In this document: in pieces, positions 7,548 through 15,727 of the stretch | Numbering within the stretch: position 1 is the first letter of the stretch | Layout of the letters: the number at the start of each line of letters is the position of its first letter | Origin: Phocaeicola plebeius | Lineage (GTDB): Bacteria; Bacteroidota; Bacteroidia; Bacteroidales; Bacteroidaceae | Assembly (NCBI GenBank): GCA_022767125.1 | Contig: JALEPZ010000074.1 | Coordinates: 1 to 52,660 of the forward strand | Direction of reading: 5' to 3' | DNA length: 52,660 nucleotides | Program-made: the position numbers and the translations under genes | Notes under the pieces: generated by a model | The model's database searches: none | The model's input: the letters and a program-made list of their open reading frames with translations, nothing else | Told to the model about the DNA's origin: nothing

Positions 7548-8726
7548 TTATCGGATACCCAGTTTCTGTTTCATGTCTTTTGTCAGGGCATCCTTGTGTA
7601 TCATGACGTAGATGGTCTTGGCACGAACGTAGCTTTCCGACATGTTCAGGTAACCGCCGAAGTCGTTGCGCGATGTACCCCATGAATTCTTGGTAATGTA
7701 GTATTTCGTACCGTTCTGGTCCTTGGCAATGCCGGTGAGGTGCATCAGGTGATCGTCGGTGGTCACGAACGCTTCATAGCCTTTCTGGCGGATTTCCGGA
7801 GTGACCTTCACTTCGGGACAGGGGCCTTCGAACTGGTAGGCCATTTCCAGACGTTCCTTGGCATCCATCTTGTTCCAACGGGCATAGTCTGTATCCTTCA
7901 GGTCTTCGGTCTTTTCCACTTCCGGATTGATGGCTACACCGTTCTTGAATGAGAATCCCTTTTCGCTCACGTCGCCGTCCCAGCATACCGTGAAGCCCGT
8001 CTGCAAGGCATTGTCGGTGGCGGCCATCAGTTCGTCTAGCGGCAGGTTATACATTTGCGCATGCTCCCAGTTGTCGCGCACTTCCACCTCGAACGGCTGG
8101 TAGTAGGGCTTGTGGGTAAAGCTGGTCAGCATCACGTAGTCTTCCGTGCGAATGCCCAGGCTGGCGGCAAAGGTCTTCGGGGTATATTCCTTTCCTTTGT
8201 ACATGAACTTTTCAGGTACCTTTCCCAGGTAGATGTCGAACAGGCTGTTCATCAGTTCCGTATATTCAGGACTGCGCTGCTTCAGTTTGATGGCTTCATT
8301 GGCAATGGCCGCCATATAAACGGTCAGTTCCTTATGGTTGTGAGTGGGCGAATCGTAGTTGATGCCGCTGTAGACTTCTTCGGGAACAATGCCTACCTGG
8401 TTGAAGGCGGTTATCCAGCTCGGAGAAATGCTTCCCTGTCCGATGTTGCCTTTTCCCCGGCGCAGATAGTTGTCGTCGAGCTGGTTCATGTATTTCTGCC
8501 GGACGATGAACATCTCCGACAAGTCGTATTCCCCTTTTCCTTGGCGCAACAGTTCTGCTTCGATGAACGAAGTGGTGGCGAAGCACCAGCAGGTGCCGGT
8601 GGCGGCCTGGTTCTTCACAGGAGTCACCTGCTGGTTCACAACGGTGGTAAATTGGTATCCTTCGGTAGATTGTGCTGCGAGTGTGGCCGATGCCATACAT
8701 ACGGCAGCCAGTGTAAATGCTTTCAT
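7548..8726 (-). CDS. Exported C1B cysteine peptidase (bleomycin hydrolase/PepC type), 392 aa
   Basis: The papain-type triad can be read: oxyanion Gln40 and catalytic Cys46 in QAATGTCWCFA, His in DDHLMHLTGIA and Asn in ITKNSWGT. Order and spacing fit family C1B, aminopeptidase C/bleomycin hydrolase. The N terminus MKAFTLAAVCMASATLAAQ is a signal peptide, so unlike the cytosolic PepC enzymes this one should work in the periplasm or outside the cell. It lies 48 bases downstream of the C69 peptidase gene on the same strand, suggesting a peptide-degrading operon. Confidence 0.88.
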   Translation of the reverse strand: MKAFTLAAVCMASATLAAQSTEGYQFTTVVNQQVTPVKNQAATGTCWCFATTSFIEAELLRQGKGEYDLSEMFIVRQKYMNQLDDNYLRRGKGNIGQGSISPSWITAFNQVGIVPEEVYSGINYDSPTHNHKELTVYMAAIANEAIKLKQRSPEYTELMNSLFDIYLGKVPEKFMYKGKEYTPKTFAASLGIRTEDYVMLTSFTHKPYYQPFEVEVRDNWEHAQMYNLPLDELMAATDNALQTGFTVCWDGDVSEKGFSFKNGVAINPEVEKTEDLKDTDYARWNKMDAKERLEMAYQFEGPCPEVKVTPEIRQKGYEAFVTTDDHLMHLTGIAKDQNGTKYYITKNSWGTSRNDFGGYLNMSESYVRAKTIYVMIHKDALTKDMKQKLGIR

Positions 8727-8774
8727 CTTCTTGTTTGTTTTTTATCGAGTGATTGTTGTTTGTTCGTCCGTGGG

Positions 8775-10367
8775 TCAGAAACCGAACCGATAGGTATTCC
8801 ACAACCGGGCGGCCATCTGGTCCCAGCGCAGGAGGGTGGCACCGATGAAGTCGGCCGTATAGTCAGTCAGGTAGGCCTTGGCAGCGGCTTCCCCTTCCTT
8901 TTCTGCCAGTTCCTGATAGCGTGCCTCCACCATCGGCAGTTCCGTCACGCCCTTACGGATAAAGTGCTGCAGGTTCTGTTCCAGTTCCTTGCGGGCTGTT
9001 CCCCAGCGCACGGCAGCGAGTTTGTTGGCAGTGCGGTAGTGCCAAAGCGCCGCATCCTGGCGGTACCGGTGGTTGCCGCAGATCTTATACATATCCGGCA
9101 GGTCCGTCGTTCCGCAGAAGATCGGGACGCGGGGACTTTGTCCGGGATTGTCCATCGAGAACCAGCACACGCCCCCTACAGCATCGGGCAGCCAGCTGCG
9201 GAGCTGGATGACGGTGGCATACGCACATTGGGGTACGGCGATGTTGCGAACCTGCGGGGCAGCCCCTTCATGGAGGCTGTTCAGCAACTGGATTTCGTCG
9301 GTACGCATCCAGGGATTCGCCACCGGACTGACAATGGTGTCGGTCTGTCCGTTCTTGTCCTTGACGGCCACTTTCAGGCGGCGGGTGATGTCGAAGTCGG
9401 TCCCTTCATAGTACTGGCGGAAATAGGCCAGCACATCCTCTACGCTCAGCTTCTTTTCCGGCTTCACGCTGAAGGGCAGTTCTTCCCCGTCCATGTTCAG
9501 GTGGAGCGAAGGAGCCAGCGTGCTGAGGATGAAGAATTCACGGACACTGTAGGAGCGATACTGTCCCGAACGGTTCGGTCCGCCATATACTTTCCAGAAT
9601 TTGAAGGGCTCCTTTCCGTCCCACAGCTTGAGTCGTTTGGCCGCTTCGAACACATTGTCTGAGGCCATGTAGTGGTCGGGATCCTTCAGGTCCAGTATGC
9701 CGATGCGTGGAATGTTGGCCGATACCCCCACTTCGTCGTCGGGAATGCGGACGGCTGCCCATACGCCTCCCAGCCGGTCGGGACCTTCGCCGAAGACCTC
9801 AAAGTGCCACACTTCCTTCGTGTCGGCAATGGTCAGGCATTCGCCCGAATCGCCGTAGCCGTATTCCTTGATAAGGTCACCCATGAGGCGGATGGCCTGC
9901 CGGGCAGTGGTGCACCGCTGCAGGGCCACGCGCTGAAGCTCCTCGATGAGGAACATCCCCTGCTTGTTCCGCAGTTCCTTGCGTCCGCTGATGGTAGTCT
10001 CCCCCATGGCCAGCTGTTTCTCGTTGAGGCAGGGATAAGCCGTGTCGAGGAACGAATAGGTATGTTTTGCCTGTGGAATCTTGCCGCTTTCCACGGCATT
10101 GGTCTGGTCGGTCCACGATTCGGTGTGCATCCGTCCTTTATAGATGCTCATCACCGTGTCGTTCGGGTAGTCGGCAGCCGGTTGTACGTTAACCCATGTG
10201 CGGTACCAGCTGTCGCAGGTATGGCTCGTCATCACCGACCCGTCGGTACTGGCGGCTTTGCCCACCATGATGCTGGTGCAGCAGTCCGGATCGTACTGTA
10301 CGGGATTTTGCGCTGCGAGGAGTTGGCAGACCAACAATCCTGTCAGCAATAAAGCATTTCTTGTCAT
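8775..10367 (-). CDS. Exported C69 (PepDA-like) dipeptidase, 530 aa
   Basis: The mature protein carries the C69 N-terminal-nucleophile signature: after the signal peptide MTRNALLLTGLLVCQLLAAQ comes DPDCCTSIMVGKAASTDGSV, where Cys30 is the likely nucleophile exposed by processing. The remainder follows PepDA/U34 dipeptidases, including the DGEELPFSVKP region. A frame extension of 24 residues upstream is rejected because the -7 box TATCTTTG lies at 10398-10405 and the signal peptide starts at 10367. It is the first gene of a pair with the C1B peptidase. Both enzymes appear exported, so they may act in turn on oligopeptides outside the inner membrane. Confidence 0.88.
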   Translation of the reverse strand: MTRNALLLTGLLVCQLLAAQNPVQYDPDCCTSIMVGKAASTDGSVMTSHTCDSWYRTWVNVQPAADYPNDTVMSIYKGRMHTESWTDQTNAVESGKIPQAKHTYSFLDTAYPCLNEKQLAMGETTISGRKELRNKQGMFLIEELQRVALQRCTTARQAIRLMGDLIKEYGYGDSGECLTIADTKEVWHFEVFGEGPDRLGGVWAAVRIPDDEVGVSANIPRIGILDLKDPDHYMASDNVFEAAKRLKLWDGKEPFKFWKVYGGPNRSGQYRSYSVREFFILSTLAPSLHLNMDGEELPFSVKPEKKLSVEDVLAYFRQYYEGTDFDITRRLKVAVKDKNGQTDTIVSPVANPWMRTDEIQLLNSLHEGAAPQVRNIAVPQCAYATVIQLRSWLPDAVGGVCWFSMDNPGQSPRVPIFCGTTDLPDMYKICGNHRYRQDAALWHYRTANKLAAVRWGTARKELEQNLQHFIRKGVTELPMVEARYQELAEKEGEAAAKAYLTDYTADFIGATLLRWDQMAARLWNTYRFGF

Positions 10368-10397
10368 TTCCTTTTCGTTTTTTGATTGATTTGGGCT

Positions 10398-10405
10398 CAA
10401 AGATA
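10398..10405 (-). promoter_or_regulatory. -7 box of the peptidase pair
   Basis: TATCTTTG on the minus strand matches TAnnTTTG, about 30 bases before the C69 start codon. Confidence 0.65.
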
Positions 10406-10417
10406 GTATTTTGTTAG

Positions 10418-10470
10418 TAGAAAAACAAAAACACAGCATTTAATTGCCAAAATTCGACAATAATGCTGTG
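10418..10470 (-). terminator. Intrinsic terminator of rng
   Basis: Read on the minus strand, CACAGCATTA (10461-10470) and TAATGCTGTG (10432-10441) form a perfect 10-bp stem with a 19-base loop, followed by a T-rich tail. It lies 30 bases after the rng stop and separates rng from the peptidase promoter. Confidence 0.8.
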
Positions 10471-10499
10471 CTTTTGTATGTTTAGTACGAAATCTTTCA

Positions 10500-12074
10500 C
10501 TATTTGATTTCGATTTCTTCCTTCATGTCCAGTTCCTCCCCGTGTACATCATAGAACTTGTACTGCAGGAGTGCCAGGCTCTGGTTGGGGATGACCTTGA
10601 TTCCGAATCCATACTTCATCTGCCATTTCCGTTTCAGGGACATCAGTCCCTGGTTGACATAGGCAGCCACGTAGGGGTGGATATGGAGGGTGAACCGCTT
10701 TACCTTCAGCTTGCTGACCAGATAGTCTATTTTGCTTTCCAGCGTATCCGTGAACAGGATAGAGGGTTTGATTTTCCCCTTTCCGAAGCAGACGGGACAA
10801 TTCTCGTCGATATTCACTTCCATGGCAGGGCGTACCCGTTGTCGGGTAATCTGCATCAGGCCGAATTTGCTCAATGGCAAAATGTTGTGCTTGGCCCTGT
10901 CTTTCTGCATGTTCTGGCACATCCGTTCGTACAGTTTCTGGCGGCTTTCCGCCAGGTTCATGTCGATGAAGTCCACCACGATGATGCCTCCCATATCGCG
11001 CAGCCGCAGCTGCCGGGCCAGTTCGTCGGCGGCACCCAGGTTCACGTCGAGTGCGTTCGCCTCCTGTCCGTTGGTCGACCGTGAGCGGTTTCCGCTGTTC
11101 ACGTCCACCACGTGCAAGGCCTCGGTGTGCTCGATGATGAGGTACGCACCGCCTTTGTAGGAAATGGTCTTGCCGAACGACGACTTCATTTGTTTGGTGA
11201 TGGCGAAATTGTCGAAGATGGGAAGCTGACCTTTGTAGAGCTTCACGATGTCCGCCCGTTCAGGGGCGATGAGCGCTACGTAATCTTTTACCTCATGAAA
11301 GACGGTCTCGTCGTTCACGTAAATGTTTTCATACGAAGGGTTGAACAGGTCGCGCAGCATGGCTACCGTGCGGCTGGTCTCTTCGTATACCAATGCGGGC
11401 AACTTGGTTGCCTTCTGTACTTTAGTAATGGTTTCTTCCCAATGCTTCAGCAGCACTTTCAGTTCGGCGTCCAGTTCGGCCACTCGCTTTCCCTCGGCCA
11501 CCGTGCGTACGATGACTCCGAAGTTTTTCGGCTTGATGCTCTGCAAGAGCTGTTTGAGACGGGCCCGTTCTTCGGCCGACTTGATTTTCTGCGACACAGA
11601 CACCTTGTCGTTGAAAGGAATGAGGACCAGATAGCGTCCGGCGAAGGAGAGTTCACAGGTCAGACGCGGCCCTTTGGTGGATATGGGTTCCTTAACGATC
11701 TGCACGATGACTTCCTGCCCCTGTTGCAACGTGTTCGAAATGGTTCCGTCTTTTTCGAGGTCGGGCAGCATGCTCGCCTTGGTGATGGGGTAGAGCTTTT
11801 TCCGGTCGCTCAGAACTTGCTTCAGATACTTCTGATAAGAATGGAATTGAGGTCCGAGGTCCAAGTAATGAAGGAAAGCGTCTTTGCCGTAGCCTACATC
11901 CACGAAGCAGGCATTCAATCCGGGCATCAGCTTGCGCACCTTGCCCAAGTACATGTTGCCCACGGAGAACGAAAGGTTTCGCTCTTCGCGCTGAAACTCC
12001 ACCAGGTTCTTGTCTTCCAACAAGGCAATGGCGATTTCTTTGGCCTGTACATCTACAACTAATTCGCTTGTCAC
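10500..12074 (-). CDS. rng: Ribonuclease E/G, 524 aa, GTG start
   Basis: RNase G/E cleaves single-stranded RNA and matures rRNA in the cytoplasm. The N-terminal S1 domain begins near GNMYLGKVRKLMPGLNACFVDVG. The catalytic core contains EALHVVDVNSGN and GGIIVVDFIDM with the metal-binding aspartates, and the zinc-link CPVCFGKG follows. I choose the GTG at 12074 (giving MTSELVVDVQ) because the reading frame upstream of it looks like non-coding leader, contains a strong hairpin, and the resulting 524 aa is the usual length for Bacteroides RNase G. It is the third gene after HU and the 29-residue basic protein, but 155 bases and a hairpin intervene, so it may have separate control. Confidence 0.93.
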   Translation of the reverse strand: MTSELVVDVQAKEIAIALLEDKNLVEFQREERNLSFSVGNMYLGKVRKLMPGLNACFVDVGYGKDAFLHYLDLGPQFHSYQKYLKQVLSDRKKLYPITKASMLPDLEKDGTISNTLQQGQEVIVQIVKEPISTKGPRLTCELSFAGRYLVLIPFNDKVSVSQKIKSAEERARLKQLLQSIKPKNFGVIVRTVAEGKRVAELDAELKVLLKHWEETITKVQKATKLPALVYEETSRTVAMLRDLFNPSYENIYVNDETVFHEVKDYVALIAPERADIVKLYKGQLPIFDNFAITKQMKSSFGKTISYKGGAYLIIEHTEALHVVDVNSGNRSRSTNGQEANALDVNLGAADELARQLRLRDMGGIIVVDFIDMNLAESRQKLYERMCQNMQKDRAKHNILPLSKFGLMQITRQRVRPAMEVNIDENCPVCFGKGKIKPSILFTDTLESKIDYLVSKLKVKRFTLHIHPYVAAYVNQGLMSLKRKWQMKYGFGIKVIPNQSLALLQYKFYDVHGEELDMKEEIEIK

Positions 12075-12109
12075 TTGGTTCTTTCTCTTTTTTTGGTTGA
12101 ACAATACAC

Positions 12110-12162
12110 AAAGAACAAACCTGAAAGAGGCTTTGTTGAAGGCGGCTTCGGGTTTGTTCTTT
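12110..12162 (-). promoter_or_regulatory. Hairpin in the rng leader
   Basis: AAAGAACAAACC (12110-12121 on the plus strand) is perfectly complementary to GGTTTGTTCTTT (12151-12162): a 12-bp stem with a 29-base loop that itself has pairing potential. It ends 36 bases before the GTG start of rng. No T-run follows directly, so a regulatory or RNase-cleavage structure is more likely than a simple terminator. Confidence 0.6.
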
Positions 12163-12229
12163 ATGAAGTCGGACAGACAGACAAATAGGATAACTGCTTG
12201 ACTTGGCAATATCAGTGCAAGACAGTTAC

Positions 12230-12319
12230 TTATTTGCTTTTATGTCTGTTCTTTCTCAGTCTTTTTTTACGCTTGTGAGTAGACATTTTATGTCTTTTTC
12301 TTTTCTTTCCGCTTGGCAT
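12230..12319 (-). CDS. Very basic 29-aa ribosomal-type protein (COX24/AURKAIP1-like)
   Basis: A complete small frame begins MPSGKKRKRHK and continues with alternating Lys/Arg clusters and THKRKKRLRK, ending in TAA at 12230. Nearly two thirds of its residues are Lys, Arg or His. Bacteroidetes genomes carry a conserved protein of this size and sequence style, annotated as AURKAIP1/COX24-domain protein and thought to bind the ribosome. It lies 39 bases after HU, in the same direction and probably in the same transcript. TAGAAG precedes the ATG. It is easily missed because of its length. Confidence 0.85.
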   Translation of the reverse strand: MPSGKKRKRHKMSTHKRKKRLRKNRHKSK

Positions 12320-12358
12320 AGCTTCTAAAAATTTATAAGGGTTAATACTAATGTTGAA

Positions 12359-12634
12359 TTATTTCTTTACTGAAAGAGTAAACGTCTTTGCTGGTTTGAA
12401 AGCCGGGATGTTGTGCTCCGGAATAATGATGGTCGTATTCTTCGAAATGTTCCGTGCAGTCTTCTGTGCTCTTTTCTTCACGATGAAGCTACCGAAACCA
12501 CGGAGATAAACGTTTTCATCGTTGGACAAGGAGCCTTTTACGGTATCCATGAAGGCTTCCAGTGTCGTTAATACCGTGGCCTTGTCAATGCCAGTACTTT
12601 TGGCGATTTCATTTACGATATCTGCTTTAGTCAT
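12359..12634 (-). CDS. HU-family DNA-binding protein, 91 aa
   Basis: The start MTKADIVNEIAKSTGIDK is the HU/IHF dimerisation helix pair. The middle LRGFGSFIVKKRAQKTARN gives the conserved GFGSF turn and the base of the DNA-binding arm, with Pro at the arm tip (IIIPEHNIPAFKP). Full length for HU. It should bend and compact DNA as a dimer. Read from its own promoter at 12680-12687, it heads a unit with the 29-aa basic protein and perhaps rng. Confidence 0.95.
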   Translation of the reverse strand: MTKADIVNEIAKSTGIDKATVLTTLEAFMDTVKGSLSNDENVYLRGFGSFIVKKRAQKTARNISKNTTIIIPEHNIPAFKPAKTFTLSVKK

Positions 12635-12679
12635 CTCAATAATAATTGTTGTTTTACGTTATCTTAATTTTTTGGACTG

Positions 12680-12687
12680 CAAATATA
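12680..12687 (-). promoter_or_regulatory. -7 box of HU
   Basis: TATATTTG on the minus strand matches TAnnTTTG and lies about 46 bases before the HU start. Confidence 0.65.
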
Positions 12688-12763
12688 TAGGTTTTCTCGT
12701 TCATGGAGAAATTTATCTCCAATAATTTTCTGAAAAAAGTGTGGTTCTTGCGGTGTAAATACC

Positions 12764-12771
12764 TATTTTTG
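12764..12771 (+). promoter_or_regulatory. -7 box of the mutY cluster
   Basis: TATTTTTG matches TAnnTTTG. The transcript would start near 12779 and the mutY ATG follows at 12802, so the frame upstream (from 12703) is not translated as part of MutY. Confidence 0.65.
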
Positions 12772-12801
12772 CCGGAAATTTTAAGGAAAGAAGGATTTGA
12801 C

Positions 12802-13860
12802 ATGCAAGAGTTTGCAGAAAAACTGCTCGGCTGGTACCGCGAGAACGGACGCAGCCTCCCCTGGCGGGACACGCAGGACCCCTATCGGATCTGGGTCTCG
12901 GAAATCATTCTCCAGCAGACCCGTGTAGCCCAAGGCTACGAGTACTACGAACGCTTTGTCCGCCGTTTCCCTGACGTGCGGTCGCTGGCCGATGCCGACG
13001 AGGACGAGGTGATGAAATACTGGCAGGGGCTGGGCTATTATTCCCGGGCCCGCCATCTTCATGCGGCTGCCAAGTCAGTGGCCGCCATGGGGCGGTTTCC
13101 GGCTACCTATGAAGAGGTGCGCCACCTGCAGGGGGTAGGAGACTATACGGCAGCGGCCATCTGTGCCTTTGCCTACGGACTGCCCTGCGCCGTGGTCGAT
13201 GGCAATGTCTACCGGGTCATCTCGCGGTGGATGGGCATCGACGAGCCTATCGACACCACTGCCGGCAAGAAGCTCTTTGCTGCCTTGGCCCGCGAACTGA
13301 TGGGGAATGCCGATGCGGCGCTCTACAACCAGGCCATCATGGATTTCGGTGCGTTGCAGTGCACTCCCTCTTCGCCCAACTGCCTGTTCTGTCCCTTGAA
13401 CGACACGTGCAGGGCACTGCGGGAGGGAAAGGTCAACGAGTGGCCGCGGAAATCGAAGAAGACGAAGGTGACGGAACGCTATTTCCACTACATCTTTGTC
13501 CGCTCAGGAGCCTATACCTATATTAATAAGCGAGGGAAAGGGGATATCTGGCAGCACCTCTACGAACTTCCTTTGTTCGAGACCGACCGTCCGATGGCCG
13601 AGGAGGAACTGCTGGCCTCTTCCGAGTGGAAGGCCTTCTTCGGCGACTTGGAGCCGACAACCGTTGCCTTGGTGGAAAAGGGAGTCCGGCATGTCCTTTC
13701 TCACCGTGTCCTCATCGCCGATTGCCACGAGGTGGTCTTGGCAGATGAAGCGTTGTTCAACCACCGTTTCCGGCGTGTTTTGGTGTCCGAATTGCAGAAT
13801 TTTGCGGTCCCTCGTTTGGTTTCTCATTTTTTTTCCTTACTTTTGGAGCCGAATCAGTAA
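12802..13860 (+). CDS. mutY: A/G-specific adenine glycosylase, 352 aa
   Basis: MutY removes adenine mispaired with 8-oxoguanine. The N-terminal domain begins PWRDTQDPYRIWVSEIILQQTRV, with the catalytic glutamate in the SEIILQQT stretch. The helix-hairpin-helix LQGVGDYTAAAI, the catalytic aspartate in VVDGNVYRVISRW and the iron-sulfur ligands C-X6-C-X2-C-X5-C (from CTPSSPNCLFC) are all present. The C-terminal NUDIX-like domain that recognises 8-oxoG follows and ends at SLLLEPNQ. The start MQEFAEKLLG is fixed by the promoter box and by AAGGAAAGAAGG just before it. ssb follows 13 bases later. Confidence 0.96.
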   Translation: MQEFAEKLLGWYRENGRSLPWRDTQDPYRIWVSEIILQQTRVAQGYEYYERFVRRFPDVRSLADADEDEVMKYWQGLGYYSRARHLHAAAKSVAAMGRFPATYEEVRHLQGVGDYTAAAICAFAYGLPCAVVDGNVYRVISRWMGIDEPIDTTAGKKLFAALARELMGNADAALYNQAIMDFGALQCTPSSPNCLFCPLNDTCRALREGKVNEWPRKSKKTKVTERYFHYIFVRSGAYTYINKRGKGDIWQHLYELPLFETDRPMAEEELLASSEWKAFFGDLEPTTVALVEKGVRHVLSHRVLIADCHEVVLADEALFNHRFRRVLVSELQNFAVPRLVSHFFSLLLEPNQ

Positions 13861-13873
13861 AACGTATCAAGCT

Positions 13874-14272
13874 ATGTCATTGAATAAAGTCCAGTTGATA
13901 GGGAATGTGGGGAAAGACCCCGAAGTGAGGTACTTGGACCAAGGAGTGGCCGTGGCCACTTTCACGCTGGCCACTACTGAGCGCGGTTACACGTTGGCTA
14001 ACGGCACTCAGGTGCCCGATCGCACGGAATGGCACAACATCGTGCTGTGGCGCCGACTGGCCGAAGTGGCCGAGAAGTATGTCCGCAAGGGCGACAAGCT
14101 GTACATCGAGGGGAAGATCCGTAGCCGTTCGTATGATGACCAGAACGGGGTGAAGCGCTACGTGGTGGAAATCTTCGGCGACAACATGGAAATGCTCACT
14201 CCCCGGCCTGTGCAGCAGGGCAATGTCCAGTCGTCCATCCCGCCCCAACCGACGAATGACCATCCGTTTTGA
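13874..14272 (+). CDS. ssb: Single-stranded DNA-binding protein, 132 aa
   Basis: The OB-fold start MSLNKVQLIGNVGKDPEVR and the internal EWHNIVLWRRLAEVAEKYVRKGDKLYIEGK are diagnostic for bacterial SSB. The tail is short and ends NDHPF, a weak version of the usual acidic DDxPF tip that recruits repair and replication proteins. The protein is shorter than the 150-180 aa common elsewhere because the disordered linker is small. The start follows a 13-base gap after mutY; longer upstream frames overlap mutY and are not real. Confidence 0.94.
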   Translation: MSLNKVQLIGNVGKDPEVRYLDQGVAVATFTLATTERGYTLANGTQVPDRTEWHNIVLWRRLAEVAEKYVRKGDKLYIEGKIRSRSYDDQNGVKRYVVEIFGDNMEMLTPRPVQQGNVQSSIPPQPTNDHPF

Positions 14273-14352
14273 ATGTGTCGGCCCGACCTTTGCGAAAGCA
14301 TGGGTTCGCCCGAGCTGAAGTAATTATTATGTTTAACTAAATCATTGTTTGT

Positions 14353-15708
14353 TTGGACCCTGACGCGTATTTATGCCGCTTGGCAGATTTGTTTGACGGA
14401 GTAACCGTCATGTCTCCCTCTACGGGAGCGATGGTGGCCCTTCTGCTGGCCATTGTCTTGTTGTATTGTTCCGGCTTTGTTTCCGCTTCCGAGATTGCTT
14501 TCTTCTCATTGTCTCCGGCCGATTTGAGCGAGATTGACGAAGAGAGCCATCCGGCTGACCGACGGATTAGGGAATTGCTCGACGATTCCGAACATTTGTT
14601 GGCCACCATTCTCATCTCCAATAATTTTGTGAATGTCACCATCATCATGTTGCTCAACTACTACTTTGCCAATGTCGTCGACTTCGGCAGTTCCAAGGTG
14701 CTTGAGTTCCTGGTGGTCACGGTCGTACTGACTTTCCTGCTGCTCCTCTTCGGGGAGATTATGCCCAAAATCTATTCCGCACAGCACACCCTTCCGTTTG
14801 TCCGTCGGGCGGCTCCGGTCATCGCTATGCTCAAGGTCGTGTTCCGCCCATTATCCAACTGCTTGGTACGTTCCACGTTGTTCATCAACAAGCTGGCCCA
14901 AAAGCAGAAGGCCCCCAACCTGTCGGTCGACGAATTATCGCAGGCTCTTGAGCTGACAGACAAGAACGAGATTTCCGAAGAGAGCCAGATGCTCGAAGGT
15001 ATCATCCGTTTCGGCGAAGAAACCGCCAAGGAGGTGATGACTTCCCGCCTCGATATGGTCGACCTGTCCATCGACACTCCGTTCCCCGACGTCCTGAAGT
15101 GTATTGTCGAGAATGCCTATTCCCGCATCCCCGTTTACGAAGAGTCGTGCGACAACATCAAGGGGATTCTCTATATCAAAGACCTGCTTCCGTACCTCGG
15201 ACAGGGCGATGATTTCAAGTGGCAGAACCTGATCCGTCCTGCCTACTTCGTGCCCGAAACCAAGATGATCGACGACCTCTTGCGCGACTTTCAGGTCAAC
15301 AAGATACACATTGCCATCGTGGTAGATGAGTTTGGCGGTACATCGGGAATTGTCACCATGGAAGACATTATCGAGGAGATTGTGGGCGAAATCAACGACG
15401 AATACGACGATGAGGAGCACATGTATACCCAGACGGCCGACAATGTCTACGTGTTCGAGGCCAAGATTCTTTTGTCCGACTTCTACAAGGTCTTGAAGAT
15501 CGACCCGGAAGAATTTTCCGATGCCGCCGGCGATGCCGATACCTTGGCCGGACTGTTGCTGGAACTCAAGGGCGAATTCCCTTCGCTTCACGAGGAGCTG
15601 TCCTTTGGACACTATCGGTTTGAGGTACTGGCCATGGATGTACGCCGTATACTGAAGGTCAAGGTGACCGTCGATCCTGTAGACACGAATCCGGCTGCTG
15701 CCGAATAG
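14353..15708 (+). CDS. gldE: GldE-type CNNM/CorC family membrane protein, 451 aa
   Basis: The N-terminal DUF21/CNNM domain has about three to four hydrophobic segments (residues 25-190), beginning with SGFVSASEIAFFSLSPADL. A CBS pair (about 210-335, including IYIKDLLPYLG and VVDEFGGTSGIVTMEDIIEEIVGEI) and a CorC/HlyC domain follow. This arrangement next to mutY and ssb matches GldE, named for gliding in Flavobacterium but present in non-gliding Bacteroides, where ion transport is a plausible role. The start is uncertain: a TTG at 14353 gives MDPDAYLC, while ATG 14410 would shorten the protein by 19 residues. Confidence 0.85.
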   Translation: MDPDAYLCRLADLFDGVTVMSPSTGAMVALLLAIVLLYCSGFVSASEIAFFSLSPADLSEIDEESHPADRRIRELLDDSEHLLATILISNNFVNVTIIMLLNYYFANVVDFGSSKVLEFLVVTVVLTFLLLLFGEIMPKIYSAQHTLPFVRRAAPVIAMLKVVFRPLSNCLVRSTLFINKLAQKQKAPNLSVDELSQALELTDKNEISEESQMLEGIIRFGEETAKEVMTSRLDMVDLSIDTPFPDVLKCIVENAYSRIPVYEESCDNIKGILYIKDLLPYLGQGDDFKWQNLIRPAYFVPETKMIDDLLRDFQVNKIHIAIVVDEFGGTSGIVTMEDIIEEIVGEINDEYDDEEHMYTQTADNVYVFEAKILLSDFYKVLKIDPEEFSDAAGDADTLAGLLLELKGEFPSLHEELSFGHYRFEVLAMDVRRILKVKVTVDPVDTNPAAAE

Positions 15709-15727
15709 CCCTTTCCCTCATCGCCCA

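Noticed and set aside
12075..12209. N-terminal extension of RNase G
   Set aside because: It would translate the leader hairpin; the GTG start gives the normal length and a conserved N terminus.
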